Assembly (NCBI GenBank): GCA_023079485.1
Contig: CM041090.1
Coordinates: 12,721,403 to 12,785,402 of the forward strand
Direction: 5' to 3'
Origin: Archilochus colubris
Taxonomy: Eukaryota; Chordata; Aves; Apodiformes; Trochilidae
DNA length: 64,000 nucleotides
Shown: positions 1 to 8,788 of the stretch, piece after piece
Layout of the letters: each line of letters starts with the position of its first letter
Numbering within the stretch: position 1 is the stretch's first letter
Notes under the pieces: generated by a model
Database searches by the model: none
Seen by the model: the letters and a program-made list of their open reading frames with translations, nothing else
Told to the model about the DNA's origin: nothing
Made by a program: the position numbers and the translations under genes

Positions 1-984
1 TTTAAGCATATTATTTTGGAGATCTACTTGGGGATGTGGGCGGGACTGATAATCATTAAGCACTTAGAAGTTCTTCTTCATTCAGTGTAGCTAGAGCGTG
101 TGGATTTTTCTTTAAATTCTAGGTATGAATCCCACAGATATTAACTAAAGTATTTCCCCTGACTTGGAAAGATACCTGGGAGATACTGGTTGTTGGTTAA
201 ACAGTCTTAGGTTAAGAAACTAACTTTTTAAGGAAGAAGAATACTTGTTTACTGCTTTAGAAGTAGAGACCTGGCACATAGTTATAGGAAGGATGTGGCT
301 GTCAAATCAAGTAAGTGACACTTTTAGCCTTGAAAAGGAGTAGGACTTCAGCTTCCCCTCAGCCACTGCTGGACTGAGTGTGCGTGTTCAGGTTTTTTGG
401 CTGTTCTGGTTGCGTATGATTTTTGAGTTTTATCTGAGACCTCTTGCAGCACTTCATAGGCATCACAGTTCTTTAGTCTTCTAGGTTAAGCACAAGAACC
501 AAGAACTTTGAACCAAGAACTCATATGAATGAGACTGTAAGGATCAGGATTAGAAAATCAATGGGACACTATGTGCTATGAGCATATTACAGAAGCACTG
601 CTATGTTTGTCTCTCTTAGCTCCTACTCTGGACACTTCTGCCAGTGGCTACCAACAGAAAAAAAGTTGTGGATACAGTGTCTGTGCCTAAATTATCAACT
701 GGAGTGATCAAGAAAGAACAGAATTGTGGAGCAGAACAGTCTATGCCATCACCCCACTATATACAGTAAACATGTATCAGGTGGGTTTACATCAGCTGTC
801 TCTAGTCTGACCCATTGGACTTCCTGCTCATTTGTAATCTGCGTGTACTGGGAGCACTGAGGGAACACATTTTTTTTAGCATTCTCCTAAGAGAGTCCAG
901 CCAGCACACTCAGAAACCACCCCAAGATATGAGCCTCAGTGTGGTAAAAGAGAGGTTGCTGGGCAGTGGTTTGAAACTTGAAGA
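1..984. other. AT-rich unassigned flank, no gene seen
   Basis: No recognisable gene or repeat is visible here. The longest ORF on the plus strand (815-1009) is short, has no domain and runs into a CR1 fragment, so it is treated as chance. The stretch ends where the CR1 tail sequence begins. Confidence 0.5.
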
Positions 985-1247
985 GGGGAAATTTAGGAAA
1001 AAAAAATAATCTTTTTTTCATTAGAATTCTTTTTTTCATTAGAAAAAAATTCTCTCCTATGAGGGTGGTGAGACTCTGGAACAGGTGGCCCAGGAAGTTG
1101 CCGATGCCCCCACCTTCGAAATGTTCAAGGCCAGGTTGGATGGGGCCTTGAGCAACCTGATCTAGTGGGAGGTGGGTTGGAACTAGATGATCTTTAAGGT
1201 CCCTTCCAACTCAAACCATTCTATCATTCATGATGCTATGATACTCC
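985..1247 (+). mobile_element. CR1 LINE, 5'-truncated 3' end
   Basis: The stretch reads as the 3' untranslated end of a CR1 retroposon. It has the gaggggaaatttagg block, the ggtggtgagactctggaaca block, then ttcaaggccaggttggat and ggtcccttccaactcaaacc. It closes with imperfect ATTCTATG-type units near 1220-1245, the usual CR1 3' signature. An A/T-rich insertion with a duplicated tctttttttcattaga unit sits at about 1011-1045, within the copy. Only the tail is present, as in most avian CR1 copies, so it has no coding capacity. Confidence 0.85.
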
Positions 1248-1312
1248 TTATGCTAAACAAAACACTAATGGAGACACAGCCAGCATGACTACTTTTCTTT
1301 GAAGCTGGTGTC

Positions 1313-1632
1313 TGCCGTGGTTTGAGCCCGGCTGATAACAAAGGCCCACGTGGCCGCTCACTCCCCTCCTCATTAAGGGATGGTGAGGAGGAATCCACCC
1401 AGAACCACGTGGGTCAGGACAAAGGCTGTGAGGTTTTCACTCATCAGTTATGCTCACAGACAAAACAGACTCAGCTTGGGGAAGAATCAGTTCAATTTAA
1501 CATTAGTCAAATCAAACACAGGGCAACAAGAAAACACAAACCAGACCTTAAATACTTTTCCCCCACCCCTTCCTTCTTCCCGAGCCCAAAGCACTTTGTT
1601 CTCGGTATCTCTACCTTTTGCTCCCAGGGGCA
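1313..1632 (-). mobile_element. LTR-like fragment of a second ERV family
   Basis: Read on the minus strand the piece starts TGCCCCTGGGAGC and ends AACCACGGCA, giving TG...CA ends about 320 bp apart. Its end resembles in layout the end of the main LTR (a cggtttaa/tggtttga block followed by a GC-rich block), but the bodies do not align. The general style recalls avian class II (ERVK-like) LTRs; this is recollection, not a search. A TATTTAAGG box near 1548-1556 could be a promoter. It abuts the orphan leader at 1633 with no target duplication that I can see (GTAGTT on one side, GGTGTC on the other). It may be a recombination joint rather than a clean solo-LTR insertion. Confidence 0.5.
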
Positions 1633-1726
1633 GTAGTTGGAATTCAAACTGTTCAGGCAATTTAGTCAAAATTTAAACTGGACTCGAGCCAATTAGCTCG
1701 GGCCCCACGTTGGGCGCCAATAAATC
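1633..1726 (-). mobile_element. Orphan ERV leader with second PBS, outside the 3' LTR
   Basis: Immediately outside the 3' LTR of the main provirus lies a second copy of the leader that belongs inside a 5' LTR. It has the gatttat spacer, the primer binding site TGGCGCCCAACGTGGGGC (1702-1719, minus strand) and about 70 further bases. These match the leader at 7914-7984 with only two or three differences. The match stops abruptly at 1633 (AACTAC), just before where the gag start would lie. A normal provirus has host DNA here. The LTR at 1727-2519 is therefore both the 3' LTR of one provirus and the 5' LTR of a second, nearly deleted one. Confidence 0.85.
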
Positions 1727-2519
1727 TGTCACGGTTTAACACTGACCCGGCAATTAAACCGAATAACAGACGCTCTCTATTAATCTCTCTCTCTCCTCGA
1801 TGAAGAAAGGAGAGAGAATAAGGGAGAGAGACTTATGAGTTGGAAACTAAACTACACAACTTTAATGAAACAGTAATGGTAAATAGGGAAAAATCACTAA
1901 ATATATACAAATATACAGGAAAATGGAAACCACATTCCTCCCCCCTTTCCCCCAATAACTCTCACGTCACCACCGAGGCTGTAGGGCAGCCCTGGGAAAG
2001 TCCAGGCTGGACTCCTGGAGTCGGCAGCAGTCGGGAACCGGAGGCAGGAACACACAGATATGGGCTGGCACGGATCAGGACCACAGGCAGACGAACGGAC
2101 AGGATCCTTCCAGGATGCTGGGGAGGAAAGGAAGCAGGAAAAGATCCGGAAAAGATCTGGCTTGGCCCACGTGGTGCCTCAAATTTATACTGAGTGTGAC
2201 GTATATGGGATGGAATACTCTGTTTGGTCAATTCTGGCATCTATCTTGTCTGTTCCTCCCTAAAGGAGGGTTCAGGTGGGACCTCTGTATCCTCCTGGAC
2301 GGTAAAATGTTTTCATGCAGAGCGGAGGAAAGCAGTGTCCTTGGCCTGCATACCAGTCTCTAGCAGTAACTATAAACATCAAGTGTTATCAATCCTAGAA
2401 GCACACACACTGCATGAGAAACTTGCTGTTAATTTCAGAGAGACTACTTACAAGGGACTTAGCTAAAAGCAAAAGTACAGAAACAGAAAACCACCTTTAT
2501 CCTGGTCCAAACCAGGACA
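1727..2519 (-). repeat. ERV 3' LTR (793 bp), shared with orphan leader
   Basis: On the minus strand it begins TGTCCTGGTTTGG and ends AACCGTGACA, with TG/CA termini and short inverted ends. It aligns along its whole length with 8010-8788. I counted roughly 25 substitutions, an 11-bp tandem duplication (aaaagatccgg, near 2141-2155) and three single-base indels. A TATAAAT box lies at 2183-2189 (minus strand), with a CRE-like TACGTCA just upstream at 2197-2203. A possible ATTAAA poly(A) signal lies at 1861-1866. The polypurine tract abuts its 5' edge at 2520 and a PBS its 3' edge. Both are seen directly. Confidence 0.92.
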
Positions 2520-2531
2520 TTCCACCCCTTA
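2520..2531 (-). other. ERV polypurine tract
   Basis: The minus strand reads TAAGGGGTGGAA directly against the TG of the 3' LTR. This is the place and composition expected of the plus-strand primer of reverse transcription. Its position fixes 1727-2519 as the 3' LTR of the minus-strand provirus. Confidence 0.85.
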
Positions 2532-2933
2532 TTCCATACCATTTGCGTCATGCTCCAATCATTATTAACTCTTATCCCTAAACATATCTATACACAAATT
2601 ACTACTATCTCTCTGTGCTAAAAATCACTAAATAATTCAGTCTACAATTGCAGATGTTCATCTATTGTAGCAGATTCTCAAAAGAAGGACCAGTCTTCAT
2701 AGTTCATGTCCATGGTCCACAAGTTGCAGGTTGCAGATGGTAATTTCAAGGAAGTTACTGGATACCAGCCGATGAACCTAATTCTGGTTTCATCACCACA
2801 AAATCATCCTGAAAAACACTCATAGAACACTGTTAGTTTATGCAACAGTTCACATAACAGTAGTCATGGTGGGATACAAGTTCATGACTCCCAAAGAGTC
2901 TATGCATTACTGATTAAGCTAGACAAGCAGAAA
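2532..2933 (-). other. ERV 3' untranslated spacer, no env
   Basis: About 400 bases lie between the end of pol and the polypurine tract. I see no ORF of useful length and no hydrophobic fusion-peptide or membrane-anchor coding. The element therefore has no env gene, and nothing suggests a large deletion of one at this site. I assign no function to the spacer. Confidence 0.7.
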
Positions 2934-5344
2934 TTAGGAATTCTCACCTAGTGTTAGATTCCCTTGTGGTACACATTGTACTTCTCCATCTTTCATCATC
3001 ACCCACCAAGTGTGTCCAGGCCCTTGAGCGAAAGCAACCCCACGAATGGGTTTACCTTTGCCCGAGGCAGGATAAATCCAAACTATTTTCCCTAGCAGAT
3101 TCTTTTCATGCACCACAGGCACTTTGTCCCCATCTACTGTGTGTAGAAGATCTGACTGAGCAGGACCAGCTCGATTGATGGAACCCCTGGTATTAACTAA
3201 CCAGGTAGCTTTTGCCAAGTGCTTGTCCCAGTTTTTGAAAGTTCCACCACCCATTGCTTTTAAGGTAGTTTTTAACAGACCATTGTACCTTTCAATTTTA
3301 CCTGAGGCTGGTGCATGATAGGGGATATGGTATATCCACTCAATACCATGTTCTTTGGCCCAGTTATTTATGAGACTATTTTTGAAATGAGTTCCATTAT
3401 CTGACTCAATTCTCTCTGGTGTACCATGTCTCCACAAGACTTGTTTCTCTAAGCCCAGGATAGTGTTCCGGCCTGTGGCATGAGGCACAGGATATGTTTC
3501 CAGCCATCCTGTACTTGCCTCCACCATTGTAAGCACATAGCGCTTACCCTGGCGAGTTTGAGGCAGTGTGATGTAGTCGACTTGCCAGGACTCCCCATAC
3601 CTATATTTTGACCATCTCCCTTCATACCATAGAGGTTTCAACCTTTTAGCTTGCTTAATTGCAGCACATATGTCACAATCGTGGATAACCTGCATAATAG
3701 AGTCCAAAGATAAATCCACCCCTCGGTCACGAGCCCATCGATATGTTCCATCCCTGCCTTGATGACCTGAAGCATTGTGGGCCCATTTGGCCAAAAACAG
3801 TTCACCTTTATGGTCCCAGTCCAGATCTATTTGGAATACTTGAGCAGCCTCATCTGCTCGTTGGTTGTTTCGATGTTCCTCAGTAGCTCGATATGAAGGT
3901 ACGTGGGCATCTACGTGACGCACTTTTACATCAAGTTTCTCTAACCTAGTAGCAATGTCTTTCCAGAGTTCAGCAGCCCAGACAGGTTTATCTCTACGTT
4001 GCCAGTTGTTTTGCTTCCACTGCTTTAACCAACCCCATAAGGCATTTGCTACCATCCATGAGTCAGTATATAGATAAAGTCTTGGCCACTTTTCTTGTTC
4101 AGCAATGTCCAAAGCCAATTGGATAGCTTTTACCTCTGCAAATTGACTTGATTCACCATCTCCTTCATCTGTTTTTGCAACTAGTCGTGTAGGATTCCAT
4201 ACGGCAGCTTCCCACCTTCGATGGCCTCCTACCAGACGACAGGATCCATCAGTGAAAAGAGCATATTGTTTCTCACTCTCTGGTAGTTGGTCGTATGGTG
4301 GGGCTTCTTCAGCCCGTTTTACCACTTTTCCTGGTGGCATTCCAAAGTGTTTGCCTTCTGGCCAATGTGTTATTGCTTCTACAATTCCTGGACGATTGAG
4401 TCTTCCTATCCTAGCTCTCTGTGAGATTAAAGCAATCCATTTACTCCAGGTAGCATCGGTAGCATGATGGGAAGATTCTCTACCTGTGTACATAAAACCC
4501 AGTACAGGTAATCGTGGCACTAGGAGGAGCTGTGCTTCAGTACCGATCACTTCTGAAGCAGCTCTAACTCCTTCATATGCGGCCAATATCTCTTTTTCAG
4601 CAGCTGTGTAGTTGGCTTCGGAGCCTTTGTAGTTTCGACCCCAAAATCCTAGAGGTCGGCCTCGAGTCTCTCCTGGAGCTTTCTGCCAGCGGCTCCATGT
4701 AGGACCATCACCTCCATCTCCGGTGTAAAGAATATTTTTGATGTCTGGCCCTGTTCGAATTGGTCCAAGGGCCATTGCCTGTACAATCTCCTGTTTAATA
4801 TTCTCAAAAGCAGCTTGTTGTTCTGAGCCCCATTTAAAGTCTTTCTTCTTCCGGGTAACCTCATAGAGAGGTTTCACAATCTGATTATAAAGAGGAATAT
4901 GCATTCTCCAGAAACCAACAGTTCCTAAAAAGGACTGTGTTTCCTTTTTGGTAGTTGGTGGGGCCATAGCTGTTATTTTGTTAATCACGTCCATTGGGAT
5001 GTGACGACGTCCATCTTGCCACTTAACTCCCAGAAACTGTATCTCTTGTGCAGGTCCCTTAACCTTGCTCCTTTTAATAGCAAAACCAGCCTCTAGGAGG
5101 ATTTCAATTATCTTCTTACCTTTCTCGTAGACTTCCTTTGCTGTGTCACCCCACACAATAATGTCATCGATGTACTGTAGATGTTCTGGAGCTCCACCCT
5201 TTTCCAAGGTATCATGGATCAGTCCATGGCAGATGGTAGGACTGTGTTTCCACCCCTGGGGCAGTCGATTCCAAGTGTACTGGACACCTCTCCAGGTGAA
5301 GGCAAACTGTGCTCTGCATTCTGGTGCTATAGGAATAGCAAAAA
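2934..5344 (-). pseudogene. ERV pol, downstream part: RT C-terminus, RNase H, integrase
   Basis: This is the second half of the ERV pol gene. It is open for about 800 codons after a frameshift in the A-run 5340-5344. The visible order is the RT YIDD box (codons 5163-5174), thumb and connection, then RNase H with its acidic residues in FTDGS, QFAEVK, YTDSW and ADEAA. Next comes an integrase zinc finger of the HHCC type (H-x4-H, then CDIC about 30 residues on). The integrase core has D in WQVDYI, D in ESDNGT and E in GKIERYN, the last two with 35 residues between them (DD35E). The stop is TAA at 2934-2936. No ATG is needed because it would be made as part of Gag-Pro-Pol. The domain order and spacing recall ERV-L (class III) pol, from memory of the family. 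Apart from the frameshift no further break is seen. Confidence 0.88.
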
Positions 5345-6106
5345 TGCATTAGCAATATCAATAGTAGCATACCACCTGGCTGCCTTTGACTCCAGCTCAT
5401 ACTGAAGTTCTAGTATGTCCGGCACAGCAGCACTTAGTGGTGGTGTAACCTCATTCAGGGCCCGATAGTCCACTGTCAGCCTCCACTCTCCATTTGGCTT
5501 TTTCACTGGCCATACAGGACTGTTGAAGGGTGAATGAGTCTTGCTGATCACTCCTTGGCTCTCTAATTGCCGGATCAGCTTGTGAATGGGGATCACAGCA
5601 TCTCTGTTGACACGATATTGTCTACGATGCACTACTGAAGTAGCAGTTGGCAGGCGCTGGTTTGTAGTCCTCAGCAATCCCACTACAAAGGATTTATCTG
5701 AAAGGCCAAACAAAGTATGCAGCCATTCTGCATTCTCAGTCTTAATAGCTGCAGTACCAAAGGACCAGCGGTACCCTTTCGGGTCCTCAAAATCACCTCC
5801 CTTGAGGTAGTCTATACCAAGGATGCACGGAGCATCTGGACCAGTCACTATTGGGTGTTTATGCCACTTTATTCCAGTGAGGCTCACATCAGCCTTCACA
5901 ATAGTCAGTTCTTTAGATCCTCCCGTCACTCCAGAAATAGTGACGGAGTCTGTGCCTTTCTGATTCGATGGCATTAGGGTGCACTGTGCACCAGTGTCCA
6001 CCAAGGCTTTATACTTTTGTGGCTCTAATGTGCCAGGCCATCGAATCCACACAATCCAATAGATTCGGTTGTCCCTCTCCTCCACCTGGCTGGAGGCAGG
6101 GCACCT
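5327..6106 (-). pseudogene. ERV pro-pol, upstream part: aspartic protease and RT N-terminus
   Basis: This frame follows the gag UAG (6107-6109) without any shift. The first codons after the stop lead within about 40 residues into a retroviral aspartic protease with the catalytic DTGA box (near 5990) and an ILGIDYL motif (near 5820). From about 5600 it becomes RT: the NSPVWPVKKPNGEWRLTVDYR block, then motif A with TIDIANAF (catalytic Asp codon 5357-5359). It then hits TAG at 5327-5329 because one base appears to be missing in the five-A run 5340-5344. The next frame continues RT motifs immediately, so the lesion is a single-base frameshift. No dUTPase is visible. A homopolymer sequencing error at this site cannot be excluded. 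The apparent start at 6085 is a GTG and not a real initiator. Confidence 0.87.
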
Positions 6107-6109
6107 CTA
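6032..6109 (-). promoter_or_regulatory. Candidate UAG readthrough signal with hairpin/pseudoknot
   Basis: gag stops at UAG (6107-6109) and pro-pol continues in the same frame. Ten bases downstream, CCUCCA (6091-6096) pairs with UGGAGG (6079-6084), closing the six-base loop GCCAGG (6085-6090). All six loop bases are complementary to CCUGGC at 6032-6037, which would give an H-type pseudoknot with a 41-base connecting loop. The arrangement parallels the gammaretroviral gag-pol readthrough site: same frame, UAG, short spacer, pseudoknot. The pairing is read directly from the sequence; function is inferred. Confidence 0.6.
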
Positions 6110-7906
6110 AGCTTGAGCACATACAGCATTGGCAGTATGTGCATTACTGGAGCTTGCATCCCCAGTACTCACACCTGATGTGCAGGGATCTTGAGTCACC
6201 AGCATATTTGGATTGGGTAGCTCCACACTGGAGATTTGAGCAGCCATCTTTTTAGAAGGACCTCCTTTTGCCTTCGGCTTACTCATCAACTTAATCACTC
6301 GGTCCTGTAGGTCAGCAGTAGGTTTCTTGTCCCACTTTGTCATGTCCTCTCCACACTCACACAGGAGTGCCCATAGAATTCCTCTTGGGATATTCTGTTT
6401 CCCTCGATTCTGTCTCATAGGAGGGCGTCTCCTCTTAATGGTGGCAATGGGGCGTCCTCCGTCTGTCTGAGGAAAAAAGGGTGAATGCAGTTTCTCAGAT
6501 GCTCTCTTGATAGCTGAGACCCAGGCCCGATGAGGGGCTGTGACAGCCTCTTCACACTCTCGTGCAGTTTTAATCACATCACCCACAGCTGTATCCACTT
6601 CTACAGGAACCCATAGCAGTACTGATAGAGTATGGTTAAAAGGTGATGGTGCAGCATGCACAAACCTTTGCAACATAGGTTTAGGACATGGTACATGATA
6701 AGGGTCTTCAATGCCATCATCATTATAGATCACTTCTCGTACAGCCAATTCTTCCAGATACCTGATAGCTTTTCCAAGTGTGGCTGCTTTGACCTGTGGG
6801 CAATCTATTGCCTCTTTATAGGGATATCTCTCCCTGACAGCTGACAAGAGTCGTTTCCACAGGCTGGTAGTTCCAGCCTTTTCCCCAAATGCCCGATCAA
6901 TAGCTGCATCTTTGGCTACAGGGCCCAACTGCCTAGCTTCCTTCTGAGTTAATGTTATGGGAGCAGCCCCATCATTCCAGCATCGGAATAACCAAGAGAG
7001 GAGTGGTTCACCTGTAAAACGGCTGTAATCTTTTCTCAGAGTACGCAAGTCTCTCATGGAATAGGGCTGAGCAGATTCTGAGTCTGAGTCCTCATCTGAC
7101 TCTGCTCTAGGGAATGCTGTACGAGGAGAGGCAGTATCCCCTGTTTCCTCTGTTTCCTCTATCACCTGGTCATCTTGTTCAGACTTGGAAGGGTTAATTT
7201 CTGATTTCCCTTGTTTTCCTTTTCTCTTAGTTACAGGGTTAACAAGTAACTGTGTGGGCTGAGGGGGAGAGGCTGAGGCATCTGCAGCAGTGCCAGCAGC
7301 AGGGCTTGCTTTCTGAGCAGCAGCAGTGTCTGTGGGAGTAGACACAGCAACTGAAGCTGTAGCAGAAACACTGGCAATGCTTGCCGACCTTATCTGAGTT
7401 GTGCCCTTGCGTGAGGGGGGGCGAGAAGCGGCTGCAGAGGCAGGAGTGGGGGTGCTCTCTTTACGAGGCGAGCTCGTTCCCCTAGTTGTAGTTGTCTTAT
7501 TCCTCACCAACATATGATAGCACATGAACACCTGAACACCAAAAATCAGGAGGCACAAACCTATAACAATCATAATGCCATTTAGACAAAAATCCACTGA
7601 ACTCAGCCCAAGGGTGGTATGTTTCCTCAAAAGAACTCTGAAAACATAATTACGAACAAAGTTCTTAATCCTTCTATGAAACATCACTGCACCATACACC
7701 ATGATATACATCAATATTGAGGACCATATTGCAACGATGGTCCTTAAGCGTCTCTTACGATAGGAAAGCCACATATTAGCACTCATTCCAGCTGCAAAAA
7801 GACAGATCGCATTCCCTAAATTCCAAAGGTACGGCATGATTGGTTTAATTTCCAACCCTGTGAAATTTCCAAAGAACAAGGTCTGATTCCAGCTCAGGAA
7901 AGCCAT
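6107..7906 (-). CDS. ERV Gag-like protein with three N-terminal membrane segments
   Basis: An uninterrupted 599-codon frame starts at ATG 7904-7906, the first AUG after the PBS, in a strong context (A at -3, G at +4). The open frame extends upstream, but only through non-ATG codons. Residues about 23-47, 57-76 and 110-133 are hydrophobic and look membrane-spanning, with Arg/Lys-rich turns between. A Pro/Ala/Ser/Thr-rich linker follows (140-225), then an acidic stretch (about 244-282). A globular, capsid-like part runs from about 282 to 485, and a basic patch (KRRRPPMRQNRGKQ) near 491-504 could bind RNA. There is no glycine at position 2 for myristoylation and no CCHC zinc knuckle. By position (between PBS and protease) it is gag. 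Sequence similarity to known Gag proteins could not be tested. The frame ends in a UAG that is in frame with pro-pol. Confidence 0.8.
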   Translation of the reverse strand: MAFLSWNQTLFFGNFTGLEIKPIMPYLWNLGNAICLFAAGMSANMWLSYRKRRLRTIVAIWSSILMYIMVYGAVMFHRRIKNFVRNYVFRVLLRKHTTLGLSSVDFCLNGIMIVIGLCLLIFGVQVFMCYHMLVRNKTTTTRGTSSPRKESTPTPASAAASRPPSRKGTTQIRSASIASVSATASVAVSTPTDTAAAQKASPAAGTAADASASPPQPTQLLVNPVTKRKGKQGKSEINPSKSEQDDQVIEETEETGDTASPRTAFPRAESDEDSDSESAQPYSMRDLRTLRKDYSRFTGEPLLSWLFRCWNDGAAPITLTQKEARQLGPVAKDAAIDRAFGEKAGTTSLWKRLLSAVRERYPYKEAIDCPQVKAATLGKAIRYLEELAVREVIYNDDGIEDPYHVPCPKPMLQRFVHAAPSPFNHTLSVLLWVPVEVDTAVGDVIKTARECEEAVTAPHRAWVSAIKRASEKLHSPFFPQTDGGRPIATIKRRRPPMRQNRGKQNIPRGILWALLCECGEDMTKWDKKPTADLQDRVIKLMSKPKAKGGPSKKMAAQISSVELPNPNMLVTQDPCTSGVSTGDASSSNAHTANAVCAQA

Positions 7907-7984
7907 TCTTTCACTGTAGTTGGAATTCAAACTGTTCAGGCAATTTAGTCAAAATTTAAACTGGACTCGAGCCAAGTAGCTCGA
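7907..7984 (-). other. ERV short 5' leader with PBS-overlapping hairpin
   Basis: Only 78 bases separate the PBS from the gag ATG, a very short retroviral leader. Bases 7963-7988 can fold into a ten-pair stem with one G-U pair around a UACUUG loop. Its 5' arm overlaps the last four bases of the PBS, and each arm carries the palindrome CTCGAG. Such a stem could take part in primer placement, dimerisation or packaging; this is inference. The orphan leader at 1633-1726 keeps the stem apart from one mismatch and a changed loop. Confidence 0.55.
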
Positions 7985-8002
7985 GCCCCACGTTGGGCGC
8001 CA
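7985..8002 (-). other. ERV primer binding site, tRNA-Lys(1,2) type
   Basis: The minus strand reads TGGCGCCCAACGTGGGGC, seven bases inside the 5' LTR. It matches the complement of the tRNA-Lys1,2 3' end used by type D/betaretroviruses such as Mason-Pfizer monkey virus (family knowledge). The same 18 bases recur at 1702-1719. A lysine PBS is unexpected if the pol is ERV-L-like, since that group is named for leucine. Confidence 0.88.
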
Positions 8003-8009
8003 ATAAATC

Positions 8010-8788
8010 TGTCACGGTTTAACACTGGCCCGGCGATTAAACCGAGTAACAGACGCTCTCTATTAATCTCTCTCTCTCCTTGATAGAGAAAGGAGAGAGA
8101 ATAAGGGAGAGAGACTTATGGGTTGGAAACTAAACTACACAACTTTAATGAACAGTAATGATAAATAGGAAAAATTACTAAATATATACAAATATACAGG
8201 AAAATAGAAACCACATTCCTCCCTCCTTTCCCCCAATAACTCTCACGTCACCACCGAGGCTGCAGGGCAGCCCTGGGAAAGTCCAGGCTGGACTCCTGGA
8301 GTCGGCAGCAGTCGGGAACCGGAGGCAGGAACACACAGATATGGGCTGGCACGGATCAGGACTACAGGCAGACGAATGGACAGGATCCTTCCAGGATGCC
8401 GGGGAGGAAGGGAAGCAGGAAAAGATCTGGCTTGGCCCCCGTGGTGCCTCAAATTTATACTGAGTGTGACGTATATGGGATGGAATACTCTGTTTGGTCA
8501 ATTCTGGCATCTATCTTGTCCGTTCCTCCCTAAAGGAGGGTTCAGGTGGGACCTCTGTATCCTCCTGGACAGTAAAATGTTTTCCTTAAAGCGGAGGAAA
8601 GCAGTGTCCTTGGCCTGCATACCAGTCTCTAGCAGTAACTATAAACATCAAGTGTTATCAATCCTAAAAGCACACACACTGCATGAGAAACTTGCTGTTA
8701 ATTTCAGAGAGACTACTTACAAGGGACTTAGCTAAAAGCAAAAGTACAGAAACAGAAAACCACCTTTATCCTGGTCCAAACCAGGACA
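8010..8788 (-). repeat. ERV 5' LTR (779 bp)
   Basis: This is the partner of 1727-2519, with the same TGTCC...GTGACA termini. The TATAAAT box is at 8453-8459 (minus strand) with the CRE-like TACGTCA at 8467-8473, so transcription would run leftwards into the leader and gag. A possible ATTAAA poly(A) signal is at 8154-8159. Compared with the 3' LTR it lacks the 11-bp duplication. A total difference near 3 percent indicates two independent but fairly recent histories since integration. The base beyond its outer edge (8789 on) is older repeat DNA, not a recognisable copy of the left flank. Confidence 0.92.

Larger units (their letters stand above)
1727..8788 (-). mobile_element. Env-less endogenous retrovirus, 7.06 kb, near complete
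   Basis: The full provirus on the minus strand is LTR, PBS, short leader, gag-like ORF, in-frame UAG, pro, RT, RNase H, integrase, env-free spacer, polypurine tract, LTR. One frameshift in RT is the only coding break seen. Pol architecture suggests an ERV-L-like (class III) lineage and the PBS a lysine primer, so classification is left open. It could in principle still be mobilised in trans if its LTR is active. I saw no clean target-site duplication, because the left side is replaced by the orphan leader. Confidence 0.9.

Noticed and set aside
1962..2466. Several ORFs within the 3' LTR (and their copies at 8178-8735)
   Set aside because: Both LTRs carry them in several frames with indels between copies; no domain.
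5327..5347. Programmed -1 frameshift inside RT
   Set aside because: The A-run does not form a canonical slippery heptamer in the incoming frame, and a shift in the middle of RT motifs has no known role. Mutation or base-call error is simpler.
5212..6255. Plus-strand ORFs opposite pol and gag
   Set aside because: Antisense shadows of the ERV genes.
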